Made by a program: the position numbers and the translations under genes. Below, in pieces: positions 8,018-17,137 of a DNA stretch of 51,047 nt. The DNA comes from an uncultured Bacteroidales bacterium (GTDB taxonomy: Bacteria > Bacteroidota > Bacteroidia > Bacteroidales > Paludibacteraceae): positions 1-51,047 of the forward strand of contig CALCUH010000167.1 in assembly GCA_937907165.1 (NCBI GenBank). Reading direction: 5' to 3'. Within the stretch, counting starts at the first letter, position 1. Every line of letters starts with the position of its first letter. Under the pieces are notes generated by a model. The model did no database searches. It saw only the letters and a list, made by a program, of their open reading frames with translations, and was not told the origin of the DNA.

Positions 8018-8722
8018 TCATTCAGCCTGCTCCTCAGGGATCACAATCTTGTAACCCTTTCCGTGCACGTTGATGATCTCCACCTGAGGATCCGCCTTCA
8101 GCAACTTACGCAATTTAGTGATGTAAACATCCATACTGCGGGCGTTGAAGTAATTATCATCCACCCAGATGGTCTTCAAGGCGCGGTTACGCTCAAGGAT
8201 ATCGTTCTTATGTTCGCAAAGCAAAGCGAGCAGTTCAGACTCCTTCGTGGTGAGCTTAGTGGATTCGCCGTCGATAGAGAGCAACTGCTTTTGGGAATCG
8301 AAAGTGAACTTACCCAACTTCTGGATAGGGTCAGCCACACCCTTCTTACCATTCACGCGGCGGAGAATCGCCTCGATACGGAGCAGCAACTCCTCCATGC
8401 TGAAAGGTTTGGTGATATAGTCGTCGGCACCGATACGGAAACCCTCCACGATATCCTCCTTCAGCGTCTTAGCGGTCAAAAAGAGGATAGGCACCTTCTC
8501 GTTCACCTGTCTAATCTCCTGCGCCAAAGTGAATCCGTCCTTCTTAGGCATCATCACATCCAACACGCACACGTCATATTTACCCGCGAAAAAAGCGTTA
8601 CCGCCCTCCTCGCCATCCAATTTCAAGTCCACGTCATAGCCTTTAGCGTGCAAATACTCCCTCAGCAACATACCAAGGTTCTCGTCGTCTTCGCACAACA
8701 GCACTTTTATTTTCTCGTCCAT
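8018..8722 (-). CDS. rprY: OmpR/PhoB-family response regulator (RprY-like)
   Basis: This is a 234-residue two-domain regulator. The receiver domain occupies about residues 5-120, with acidic pocket E11-D13, phospho-acceptor D55 in VCVLDVMMP, and conserved K105 in ITKPFS. The C-terminal winged helix (about 130-230, ending HGKGYKIVIPEE) binds DNA. The start MDEKIKV (8722) is used rather than an in-frame TTG 9 bp upstream. The gene follows the kinase gene by 16 bp, so the pair is one operon. Overall sequence and pairing resemble RprX/RprY, a conserved Bacteroidales system; the symbol rests on that resemblance. Targets are not visible. Confidence 0.85.
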   Translation of the reverse strand: MDEKIKVLLCEDDENLGMLLREYLHAKGYDVDLKLDGEEGGNAFFAGKYDVCVLDVMMPKKDGFTLAQEIRQVNEKVPILFLTAKTLKEDIVEGFRIGADDYITKPFSMEELLLRIEAILRRVNGKKGVADPIQKLGKFTFDSQKQLLSIDGESTKLTTKESELLALLCEHKNDILERNRALKTIWVDDNYFNARSMDVYITKLRKLLKADPQVEIINVHGKGYKIVIPEEQAE

Positions 8723-8738
8723 AGTTTCCAAATTTATA

Positions 8739-10271
8739 TTAATTAATTTGTTTCTTAATCGGTATCTCTATAATGAATTTAGTACCCTTCTCATATTCGC
8801 TCTCCACACGGATGGTTCCATGATGGTCCGTCACCACCTTCTTCACGTAGGCGAGACCCAAACCGAACCCCTTCACATTGTGTATACTACCCGTAGGGAC
8901 ACGATAGAACTTATCGAAGATACGTTTCAGGTTCGTCTTCTTGATGCCAATACCATTATCCTCCACAGAGATACAAAGTTTACCATGCTCGTTCCAAGTT
9001 CGAAGCCTCAACACCAACGGACCGCGGCTATACTTCACCGCATTATCCATCAGATTATAAATAATATTCGTGAAATGGATTTCGTCGACCATCGTCTCGG
9101 AATCCTCCGCATCCAATTCCGTCTGGATGTCGCCGCCCGTCTTCTGCACCTTCAGCGCGAAGTTGCCGGCGATGGTGAGAATCAAGTCATCGATATCCAT
9201 CAGTTCCAACTTCAAGGCGGAACTCTCCTTCTCGAAGATGGACATCTGCAGCACCTTGTCGATCTGGCGCGTCAACCGCTTCGTCTCATCGCTAATGGTC
9301 TTCGAAAGCTGGTCGACCATCTGAGAAGACTTAGTGATCGTATGGTCGTTCAACATCTGCGCCGCCAAAGAGATAGTAGAGACAGGCGTCTTCAGCTCGT
9401 GCGTCATGTTGTTCATGAAGTCCGTACGCATCTCAGATATCTGTTTCTGACGGGAGATAATCACCAAAGAAAAGACGAAAGTGAACAACAAGACAATCGT
9501 GAAAACGATGGAGACGGCGAGAAGATGACCGGAACCGAAATATTTCGCCTTCGTAGGGAAATAGACCTTCAGCATATTGGAAGTAGGCGCCGGATCATTC
9601 GGGAAGAGCAATTGGGAATAGCAGACCATATCCTTAGGGTTCAAACCCTCATCGTCCGCATCCCCGCTACTAAATATTTCATGTCCGTCCTTGTCCACCA
9701 CACAATAGTAGTGCTTCAGCTCGCCCAATCCGTTATTGTCCAGCTCGCGGTCCAATATCTCGTTCAGTTTCTGGAAATCGATGCGCTCCTCAATCGGTTT
9801 AACGTAAGTCTCGCTCAACAAACGCACCAAGATATCATCCAATAAAGCGCGGCTCTGGAGATAACGCTCCTTCAGTTTGTTCTGCATAATACGCGAAGAC
9901 TCCTCGATCGTGTTCATGCCATGCTTCATGGAGATGAAAACCGTAGGCTGCACCCTCGTACAAGAGTTGAACGTAGTGTCCAGTCTCTGTCGAGAAGAGG
10001 AAGTGGTACCGACCACGGTCGACGAAGAGATGGTCTGCGTCGTGATTTTCGTCTTCGAAGAAGGCACGGTCAGATTTTTGTTGAGATAATGGAGCGTCTC
10101 ATCCTCCTCCAAAAGGCGTGCGACCTCATACAAACTCCTCTTCACAGCTTCGCCGAACTGCTCCGCGCGCATCTCGGCGGTCGACTTCATATAATACGAC
10201 TGAAGGAATATCAATCCCAAGAAAGAGATCGACATCACCACACCCAATAATATGATCGTCATTTTCTTCAT
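8739..10271 (-). CDS. rprX: Membrane sensor histidine kinase (RprX-like)
   Basis: This 510-residue kinase has an N-terminal membrane helix (about 4-24), an extracytoplasmic sensor region (about 30-245) and a second helix (about 250-273). The dimerization/phospho-acceptor domain has H291 in NMTHELKTPVS. The ATPase domain has the N box (NLMDNAVKYS), G1 (VEDNGIGI), F box (FDKFYRV) and G2 (GFGLGLAYV). It should phosphorylate the adjacent regulator. The longer reading frame begins at a TTG that overlaps the promoter-like TATATTTG at 10284-10277, so the start is MKKMTIILLG at 10271 or the ATG three codons later. The sensor region contains an unusual Ser/Thr-rich stretch (about 71-100, TKITTQTISSSTVVGTTSSS). 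The signal sensed is unknown. Confidence 0.88.
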   Translation of the reverse strand: MKKMTIILLGVVMSISFLGLIFLQSYYMKSTAEMRAEQFGEAVKRSLYEVARLLEEDETLHYLNKNLTVPSSKTKITTQTISSSTVVGTTSSSRQRLDTTFNSCTRVQPTVFISMKHGMNTIEESSRIMQNKLKERYLQSRALLDDILVRLLSETYVKPIEERIDFQKLNEILDRELDNNGLGELKHYYCVVDKDGHEIFSSGDADDEGLNPKDMVCYSQLLFPNDPAPTSNMLKVYFPTKAKYFGSGHLLAVSIVFTIVLLFTFVFSLVIISRQKQISEMRTDFMNNMTHELKTPVSTISLAAQMLNDHTITKSSQMVDQLSKTISDETKRLTRQIDKVLQMSIFEKESSALKLELMDIDDLILTIAGNFALKVQKTGGDIQTELDAEDSETMVDEIHFTNIIYNLMDNAVKYSRGPLVLRLRTWNEHGKLCISVEDNGIGIKKTNLKRIFDKFYRVPTGSIHNVKGFGLGLAYVKKVVTDHHGTIRVESEYEKGTKFIIEIPIKKQIN

Positions 10272-10276
10272 TGGCG

Positions 10277-10284
10277 CAAATATA
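10277..10284 (-). promoter_or_regulatory. -7 element TATATTTG immediately before the kinase start
   Basis: TATATTTG on the minus strand matches TAnnTTTG. Only six bases (GCGCCA) separate it from the ATG at 10271, so transcription would begin at or next to the start codon. This implies a leaderless mRNA or use of the ATG at 10262. Confidence 0.55.
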
Positions 10285-10368
10285 AACAAACGATTTTAAC
10301 ATTTCACGCCGCTTAACTTTATTTAATAAAGTTGGGATTATACCTGCACATAAATGTGAATTTTTGGT

Positions 10369-10376
10369 TAAATTTG
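10369..10376 (+). promoter_or_regulatory. -7 element TAAATTTG before the antiporter gene
   Basis: TAAATTTG lies 21 bp upstream of the ATG at 10398 in the divergent region shared with the kinase gene. A matching -33 element is not clear. Confidence 0.5.
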
Positions 10377-10397
10377 CGATAGAAACTCGTTAAAAGA

Positions 10398-12713
10398 ATG
10401 GAAAACATACCTTCATTACTGGCAGACTTGGCGTTGATACTGATCGCAGGAGGAATAATCACCATTTTATTCAAATGGTTGAAACAGCCTGTCGTATTAG
10501 GATATATCGTGGCTGGATGTCTGGTCAGCTCCCAAATAGCGCTCACACCGACAGTATCAGACACGTCAGACATCGGTTCATGGTCCGATATCGGAGTCAT
10601 CTTCCTTCTGTTCAGTTTAGGATTGGATTTCAGCTTCAAAAAATTGTTAAAAGTCGGGCAAACGGCCGCCATCGCCGCCATCACCATCATATCGTTCATG
10701 ATACTCCTAGGATTCCTCGTCGGCATGTCGTTAGGATGGGGCATCACAACCAGTATTCTATTGGGAGGTATGATATCCATGTCATCCACCGCCATTATCA
10801 TCAAAGCGTTCGACGATATGGGGCTTCGCAACCAGTCATACACGAGATACGTATTCGGCATCCTCATCATAGAGGATCTCATCGCCATCGTCCTGATGGT
10901 GCTCATCTCCACCTTGGCGGTCAGTAAGACATTTGAGGGAGAGAACCTCATCATGGGAATATTGAAACTAGTATTCTTCTTGGTCGTATGGCTGATTTTC
11001 GGCATCTATTTCATCCCTATCATCCTGCAGAAAGCGAAAAAAGTATTGAATGACGAGACGATACTCGTCTTCTCCCTCGGACTATGTTTCGGCATGGTCT
11101 TGTTCGCCATGAAGGTAGGATTCTCCTCCGCCTTAGGTGCGTTTGTGATGGGTTCCATCCTTGCGGAGACTTTAGAGGCGGAACGTATAGAGAAATTAGT
11201 GAGACCATTGAAGGACGTCTTCGGCGCCATCTTCTTCGTGTCGGTCGGCATGATGGTGGATTTCCAAGTCATCCAAGAATACATCGTTCCGATCATAATC
11301 ATCACCTTAGCGATCATCTTCGGCCAGATTATCTTCGGCACATGCGGATTGCTATTGGCGGGACAACCCCTCAAATCAGCCATCCAATCAGGATTCTGCC
11401 TAACCCAAATCGGAGAGTTCGCCTTTATCATCGCCCTGTTGGGTATCAACTTAGGCATCATCGACAAATTCATCTATCCGGTCATCGTGGCGGTCTCCGT
11501 CATCACCATCTTCCTCACGCCTTACATCATGAGGATTTCAGAACCCGCCTACAACGTCATCGCGGCGCACATCCCCGAATCATGGGCGAACGCCATCAAG
11601 CGACGTTCCCTTTCCGGGAAATCGGCGCAAGCGCAGAGCGTCTGGTATAGCCTGCTCTCGCAAATCCTTAAAATCGTCTTCGTCTATTCCATACTGACTA
11701 TAGCCATCGAGCTGCTCTCCATCAAATACTTCATTCCATTCATCATGGACAAGATAGAGGGCTATTGGGGAGCCATCGCCGGCGCCGGCATCACCATCCT
11801 CGTCATCTCTCCGCTATTAAGGGCGATGGTGGCGAAAAAGAACCACTCGTTGGAATACAAATATCTCTGGAAGACAGACAAGCACAACCATGCGCCGCTC
11901 CTCGCGACCATCGTGCTGCGATTCTTCATTGCAGCAACGTTCGTCTACATCATCCTGTTGAACACGGCTAAACTATTGAACGTCAACATAGGAGTACTCT
12001 TCATCATCTCCTTCGTCGTCTGCGCCACGGTACTCATCATACTTATGCTCAGATCGAGACGAATCAAACTCTACTCCATCACGCTCGAACGCAAATTCAT
12101 GCAAAACTTGAATTCGCGCGAATACGAGGCGAAAAGGAAAACGAGGGAAAAGGAGGTCTTCGGAAAGAGGGAACTCGCCCAAAGGCTATCGGGACACGAC
12201 CTCCATTTAGTCGATTTCGAAGTACCACAATACTCCTGCGTCATCGGACATTCACTTAGGAAAATGAACTTCCACCAAAAACATGGCGTGCACGTTGTCT
12301 CCATCATGAGAGGGAAACAGCGCATCAACATACCTTCCGCCGACGAAGTCATCTTCCCGCTCGATAAGCTGCTCGTGCTCGGAACAGACGAACAACTGAA
12401 ATCCTTCAACGACACGCTCATCACGAACAATGAGGAATGGGTGAAGGATACGCAGAATGTCGGAGTCGTCATCGAACAATTCCAAATCTCCCCGAAATCA
12501 ACATTGGCAGGCAAAACCATCAGTCAATCAGGCATCAAAGAATACTCCAAATGCATGGTTGTGGGCATAGAACACGAAGGAACCACCACCATGAACCCAT
12601 CCCCTAACACGGAGATATGCATCGGCGACTTCATTTGGATTGTGGGCGAAACGGAGAAAATCCAAGGATTGATGAAGAACTGCGAATCAATATCCATCTC
12701 CGACGAGCAATAA
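10398..12713 (+). CDS. CPA2-family cation:proton antiporter (KefB-like) with two TrkA-C domains
   Basis: This 771-residue membrane protein carries an N-terminal Na+/H+ exchanger-type domain (about 1-385) with some 12 hydrophobic helices, including the half-helix pattern GVIFLLFSLGLDFS and GGMISMSSTAIIIKAF typical of CPA2 transporters. A second hydrophobic block (about 420-555) is followed by a cytoplasmic tail with two TrkA-C/RCK-C-like ligand domains (about 600-680 and 695-765). No RCK-N nucleotide-binding domain is seen between them. The family exchanges K+ or Na+ for protons at the inner membrane and is often regulated through the tail. The ion is not determinable here. It is divergent from the kinase gene, and no operon partner follows closely. 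Confidence 0.85.
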   Translation: MENIPSLLADLALILIAGGIITILFKWLKQPVVLGYIVAGCLVSSQIALTPTVSDTSDIGSWSDIGVIFLLFSLGLDFSFKKLLKVGQTAAIAAITIISFMILLGFLVGMSLGWGITTSILLGGMISMSSTAIIIKAFDDMGLRNQSYTRYVFGILIIEDLIAIVLMVLISTLAVSKTFEGENLIMGILKLVFFLVVWLIFGIYFIPIILQKAKKVLNDETILVFSLGLCFGMVLFAMKVGFSSALGAFVMGSILAETLEAERIEKLVRPLKDVFGAIFFVSVGMMVDFQVIQEYIVPIIIITLAIIFGQIIFGTCGLLLAGQPLKSAIQSGFCLTQIGEFAFIIALLGINLGIIDKFIYPVIVAVSVITIFLTPYIMRISEPAYNVIAAHIPESWANAIKRRSLSGKSAQAQSVWYSLLSQILKIVFVYSILTIAIELLSIKYFIPFIMDKIEGYWGAIAGAGITILVISPLLRAMVAKKNHSLEYKYLWKTDKHNHAPLLATIVLRFFIAATFVYIILLNTAKLLNVNIGVLFIISFVVCATVLIILMLRSRRIKLYSITLERKFMQNLNSREYEAKRKTREKEVFGKRELAQRLSGHDLHLVDFEVPQYSCVIGHSLRKMNFHQKHGVHVVSIMRGKQRINIPSADEVIFPLDKLLVLGTDEQLKSFNDTLITNNEEWVKDTQNVGVVIEQFQISPKSTLAGKTISQSGIKEYSKCMVVGIEHEGTTTMNPSPNTEICIGDFIWIVGETEKIQGLMKNCESISISDEQ

Positions 12714-12780
12714 ACACCAACAGCTCTCCATTCGACCAAAATCAAGAATTTGCAAGAAATCAAAACTGCTAATAATTAGG

Positions 12781-12811
12781 TTGGCATTCTCGTTTTTTAT
12801 ACCTAATTTTG
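12781..12811 (+). promoter_or_regulatory. Promoter of the activase gene (TTG, 20 bp, TAATTTTG)
   Basis: TTG at 12781-12783 and TAATTTTG at 12804-12811 are separated by 20 bp. This is a good match to the Bacteroidota -33/-7 arrangement and the best-formed promoter in the window. It gives a leader of roughly 25 nt before the ATG at 12840. Confidence 0.7.
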
Positions 12812-12839
12812 CAGTTACATTTTATGCGAAGTAATTTTT

Positions 12840-15800
12840 ATGTTTAAAATAGGTCTTGATATAGGCTCCACAACCGCAAAAATCGTGGTGCTAAACGAAA
12901 CGGGGGAGGTAATTTATTCTTCATACAAACGCCACATGGCTAACATCAAAGGAGCCATCGCAGCTTTCCTTGAAGAATTAAAATCCTCACTAACAACAGA
13001 AAAATTCACGCTTTCCATCACTGGTTCGGTAGGATTAGGAGTGTCGGAAAGATACGGCATACCCTTTGTCCAAGAGGTTATAGCAGCGACGGAGTTCACA
13101 AAGAAAGTTCATCCTGAGATCTCCACCATCATCGATATAGGCGGAGAGGACGCAAAAATCGTATATCTTAAGAACGGACAAGTTTCCGACCTTCGAATGA
13201 ACGGAAACTGTGCGGGCGGTACCGGCGCATTCATCGACCAGATGGCGCTCTGCCTTGGCGTGGAGGTGACCGACCTTGACGGACTCGCTCAAAAAGCGCA
13301 GCACGTCTACCCTATCGCTTCCCGTTGTGGTGTGTTCTCCAAAACGGATATCCAAAACCTCGTGGCGCGCAACGCCTCGAAAGAAGACATCGCAGCCTCC
13401 ATCTTCCGCGCCGTAGCCGTACAAACCGCCAGCGCCTTGTCACACGGTTGCGAAGTGCGTCCGAAGGTGCTCTTCTGCGGAGGTCCGCTCACCTTCATCG
13501 GATCACTCAGAAAGGCAATCGCCGAATACTTCAAATTAGACATAAAAAAAGATTGCGTCGTACTTGATAACGCGAACATCATCCCTGCTTGGGGTACCGC
13601 TCTCTTCAAGAACGACATGACGCCTATCGACGTCAACGAATTGACTGAAATATTGAACCGCGAACCAATCAAAAAGGTCACGGCTAACCCGAATAAAAAC
13701 AAAACGAATGTCACCCTTCCCCCTATCTTCAAAGACGAGGAGGAATACATGGCTTGGAAAGCCGAAAAGGAGAAATCCCACATCCCGGTCGTCAACCTGA
13801 ACGAATGCAAAGGCAAGACCTACTTGGGTATCGACTCAGGCTCTACCACCACCAAGATCGTGCTCATCAACGAGACGGGCGACATCCTTTACAAATACTA
13901 TACCCACAACGGAGGAAACCCGATCGGTGCGGTACGCCGCGGTTTGGACAAACTGAAAGCGCGCTGCATCGAGGAGAACCTCGACCTCGAAATCACCGCT
14001 GGATGTTCCACCGGATATGGAGAGGACCTTATCAAGGCCGCCTTCTCACTCGACTTCGGCATGATCGAAACCATGGCGCACTATGTGGCCGCCAAAAACA
14101 TGTGCCCTGAAGTCTCCTTCATCCTCGACATCGGAGGTCAGGACATGAAGGCCATCTACGTGGAGAACGGCGCATTGACCCGCATGGAAATCAACGAGGC
14201 TTGCTCTTCCGGTTGCGGATCTTTCATCGAGACCTTCGCCCAGACTTTGGGTTGCGAAATCACCGACTTCGTCTACCAAGCCTGCCAAAGCCAGAACCCT
14301 TGTGACTTGGGTACCCGCTGCACGGTCTTCATGAACTCAAAAGTGAAACAAGTGCTCCGTGAAGGTTATGCGGTAAGCGACATCGCCGCAGGTCTCGCCT
14401 ATTCAGTCGTTAAGAACTGTCTGTTCAAGGTGTTGAAAATCAAGAACTACGACGAATTAGGAAAGAACATCGTACTCCAAGGAGGAACGATGAAAAACGA
14501 CTCGGTAGTCAAAGCGTTCGAAAACCTCACAGGCAAAAACGTATATTGCAATAACGTACCCGAACTAATGGGCGCCTACGGTTGCGCACTCTACGCGAAG
14601 AAGATGCACGACCAAAACAAGCAGCCTATTCCGCTCGACAACTACCTCAACTCAGCCGATTTCGAATCGAAGGTGTTGTCATGCAAGGGTTGCGATAATA
14701 ACTGCCAGATCACCAAATACAGCTTCAAGAACGGAGGCGTCTACTACTCCGGAAACAAGTGCGAGAAGGTGTTCAATAACGGCGGAAGCAAGACGAAGCC
14801 GGGCATCGACATGAGCGCAAGGAAATACCACGAGCTCTTCGACCGCGCCGAGCAACCTTCCAAACTGCTCAAGCCGCTCTTCAAGATGGGTATCCCGCGC
14901 GCCTTGAACATGTACGAGGAATTCCCTTTCTGGCACACATTCTTCACCGAATGCAACATAGAAGTGGAACTCTCTTCCACCTCCACCTATAGAAACTACG
15001 AAAAGGGCGTCCACTCCGTGATGTCGGACAACATCTGCTTCCCTGCGAAGTTGGTGCACAGCCACATCTACGAACTGCAAGACAAAGGCGTGGACAGAAT
15101 CTTCTTCCCGCGCGTCGTCTATGAGTGCGTCGAGGACAACGCCGCCCACAACAGTTTCAACTGCCCTATCATCATCGGTTATCCGGACGTGGTGCAAAGC
15201 GCCATCGACTCCGAAATACCGATTGACTCGCCAGTCATCTCGTTTAAAGACGAACAATTGCTACTCAAGCAACTGGTGCGTTACATGAAGGGATTGGGCG
15301 TTTCAGAAAAGACCGTGAAAGAGGCGCACAAAAAAGCGGTGAAAGCCTATAGCGAATTCGGTCTGAATCTGCGCAAAATTAACGAGGAAGCTTACGAAAA
15401 CTCGAAGAAAGAGAACAGGTTGGTCATCGTCCTCGCCGGACGACCTTACCATACCGATCCGCTCATCCAGCATAAAGTCTCAGAGATGATTTCCCAAATG
15501 GGCGTCGACGTCATCACCGAAGAAATCTCAAGGAAAAACAACTGCGACGAGAAGGAAGCGTTCATCATCAAACAATGGTCGTTCGTCAACCGTATCCTCA
15601 ACTCCGCTCAATGGGCGGCTAGACAAGGAAAGAACGTCCACTACGTGGAGACCACCTCATTCGGTTGCGGACCTGACGCGTTCTTCACAGACGAGGTACG
15701 CAGTTTGCTCAACCGTTACGGCAAATCATTGACGCTCCTGAAAATCGACGATATCAACAACGTCGGTTCCATGAAGTTGCGCGTGCGCTCCCTCATCGAA

Positions 15801-17075
15801 AGCTTGAAATTCGAGGCGAAAGAATCCGCCGAAGTGAAACCGTTCGTGAAACCTAGACGTTTCGAAGTAGGCGACAACGAACGCAGAAAGATTCTCGCGC
15901 CATTCTTCACAGAATACCTTTCCCCACTCTTCCCTGCCGCATTCAAATGGGCGGGCTACGACATGGAATCGTTGCCTTTGAGCAACGCCGAGTCGAACGA
16001 TGTGGGTCTGAAATATTCCAACAATGAGGTTTGCTACCCTGCCACTCTGATCGTGGGAGACCTGATCAAGGCGTTGCAGTCCGGCAAATACGATTTGGAC
16101 AAAGTGGCTGTAGCCGTCACCCAATTGGGTCAGTGCCGCGCCGCCAACTATCCTCCGCTCATCCGTAAGGCGATTGTGGACGCAGGCTTCTCTCAGGTGC
16201 CTGTCATCGGAATCGGCGGAACGGACAACATCGAGGACCAGCCAGGATTCAAACTGAACCTAATCAAAGCGGCTCCGCTCATCATCTATGCCACCATGTA
16301 CGGAGACTGGTTGTCCATCTTCTACCACGCCATTGCGGTGCGCGAGAAGAACAAGGGAGAAGCGCGTAAATTGCGTGACCTCTATTTGGACAAAGCCAAA
16401 CCATTGGTTGAGAAGAACGACACGAAGGGTCTGCTCAAACTGACAGGCGAGGCAGCGAGAGCCTTCAACGCAGTGCCTATCTACGAGGACCGCGTCTATC
16501 CGAAGGCAGGTATCACAGGAGAGATATTCTTGAAATTCAATCCATATGCGCACCGTTACGTGCCGGATTGGTTGATGGAGCATGGTGTAGAGGTCGTACC
16601 TTCCACGGTACACAACTTCTTCTTCCGCGCGTTCGTCAACTACAAGTTCAACCGAGAGAACTTCGTGAAACGATTCAAAGTTCCGCCGTTGGTCATCGAC
16701 ATGGCCTACAACCTAATCCGCAAAGTGATGAAGAAATTGGAGGCGGAGGCTTCCCAATTCAAATATTACAAACCGGAACAGGACATCAAGACCATCAGCG
16801 AATACGCCAAGGACGTCATCAGCCTTTCCGCCCAGTTCGGCGAGGGTTGGCTCTTGCCTGCGGAGGTTATCGCCTTCATGAAGGACGGATGCAACAACGT
16901 GGTCAGCATGCAGCCATTCGGATGTATCGCCAACCACATCGTGGCGCGAGGCATCGAGAAGAAACTCAAAAGCGAATATCCGCAACTCAATATGCTTTCG
17001 CTCGACTTCGACGGAGGCGTCAGCGAGGCGAACATCGCCAACCGACTGTTGCTCTTCACCAGCAACATGAAGTAA
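12840..17075 (+). CDS. Large acyl-CoA dehydratase activase-related protein (two BadF/HgdC ATPase domains plus dehydratase-like region)
   Basis: This is a 1411-residue protein. Two ASKHA-type ATPase domains occur in tandem: GLDIGSTTAK at 5-14 and GIDSGSTTTK at 330-339. Each has the two cysteines that in the homodimeric activase HgdC hold a bridging [4Fe-4S] cluster: C124 (NGNCAGGTG) with C163 (SRCGVF), and C455 (NEACSSGCG) with C494 (TRCTVF). A CxxCxxxC stretch (CKGCDNNCQ, about 648-656) follows. The remaining 700 residues resemble DUF2229 and HgdB-like dehydratase regions (ICFPAKLVHSH; GRPYHTDPLI; CYPATLIVGDL). Family knowledge says HgdC uses ATP to inject a high-energy electron into a 2-hydroxyacyl-CoA dehydratase. 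No separate dehydratase subunits lie nearby, so the true substrate is unknown. It is transcribed alone, with its own promoter and terminator. Confidence 0.85.
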   Translation: MFKIGLDIGSTTAKIVVLNETGEVIYSSYKRHMANIKGAIAAFLEELKSSLTTEKFTLSITGSVGLGVSERYGIPFVQEVIAATEFTKKVHPEISTIIDIGGEDAKIVYLKNGQVSDLRMNGNCAGGTGAFIDQMALCLGVEVTDLDGLAQKAQHVYPIASRCGVFSKTDIQNLVARNASKEDIAASIFRAVAVQTASALSHGCEVRPKVLFCGGPLTFIGSLRKAIAEYFKLDIKKDCVVLDNANIIPAWGTALFKNDMTPIDVNELTEILNREPIKKVTANPNKNKTNVTLPPIFKDEEEYMAWKAEKEKSHIPVVNLNECKGKTYLGIDSGSTTTKIVLINETGDILYKYYTHNGGNPIGAVRRGLDKLKARCIEENLDLEITAGCSTGYGEDLIKAAFSLDFGMIETMAHYVAAKNMCPEVSFILDIGGQDMKAIYVENGALTRMEINEACSSGCGSFIETFAQTLGCEITDFVYQACQSQNPCDLGTRCTVFMNSKVKQVLREGYAVSDIAAGLAYSVVKNCLFKVLKIKNYDELGKNIVLQGGTMKNDSVVKAFENLTGKNVYCNNVPELMGAYGCALYAKKMHDQNKQPIPLDNYLNSADFESKVLSCKGCDNNCQITKYSFKNGGVYYSGNKCEKVFNNGGSKTKPGIDMSARKYHELFDRAEQPSKLLKPLFKMGIPRALNMYEEFPFWHTFFTECNIEVELSSTSTYRNYEKGVHSVMSDNICFPAKLVHSHIYELQDKGVDRIFFPRVVYECVEDNAAHNSFNCPIIIGYPDVVQSAIDSEIPIDSPVISFKDEQLLLKQLVRYMKGLGVSEKTVKEAHKKAVKAYSEFGLNLRKINEEAYENSKKENRLVIVLAGRPYHTDPLIQHKVSEMISQMGVDVITEEISRKNNCDEKEAFIIKQWSFVNRILNSAQWAARQGKNVHYVETTSFGCGPDAFFTDEVRSLLNRYGKSLTLLKIDDINNVGSMKLRVRSLIESLKFEAKESAEVKPFVKPRRFEVGDNERRKILAPFFTEYLSPLFPAAFKWAGYDMESLPLSNAESNDVGLKYSNNEVCYPATLIVGDLIKALQSGKYDLDKVAVAVTQLGQCRAANYPPLIRKAIVDAGFSQVPVIGIGGTDNIEDQPGFKLNLIKAAPLIIYATMYGDWLSIFYHAIAVREKNKGEARKLRDLYLDKAKPLVEKNDTKGLLKLTGEAARAFNAVPIYEDRVYPKAGITGEIFLKFNPYAHRYVPDWLMEHGVEVVPSTVHNFFFRAFVNYKFNRENFVKRFKVPPLVIDMAYNLIRKVMKKLEAEASQFKYYKPEQDIKTISEYAKDVISLSAQFGEGWLLPAEVIAFMKDGCNNVVSMQPFGCIANHIVARGIEKKLKSEYPQLNMLSLDFDGGVSEANIANRLLLFTSNMK

Positions 17076-17101
17076 GTTACGGATTGATTCCAACCAATCA
17101 T

Positions 17102-17137
17102 AAAGCCGGGAACGCATAGACGTCTTCCCGGCTTTTT
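17102..17137 (+). terminator. Intrinsic terminator after the activase gene
   Basis: AAAGCCGGGAA pairs with TTCCCGGCTTT, followed by a T-run. It lies 26 bp after the stop codon. Confidence 0.9.

Noticed and set aside
8748..9845. Plus-strand 365-codon frame opposite the kinase gene
   Set aside because: It is a shadow of the histidine kinase, whose H, N, G1, F and G2 boxes are all intact on the minus strand.
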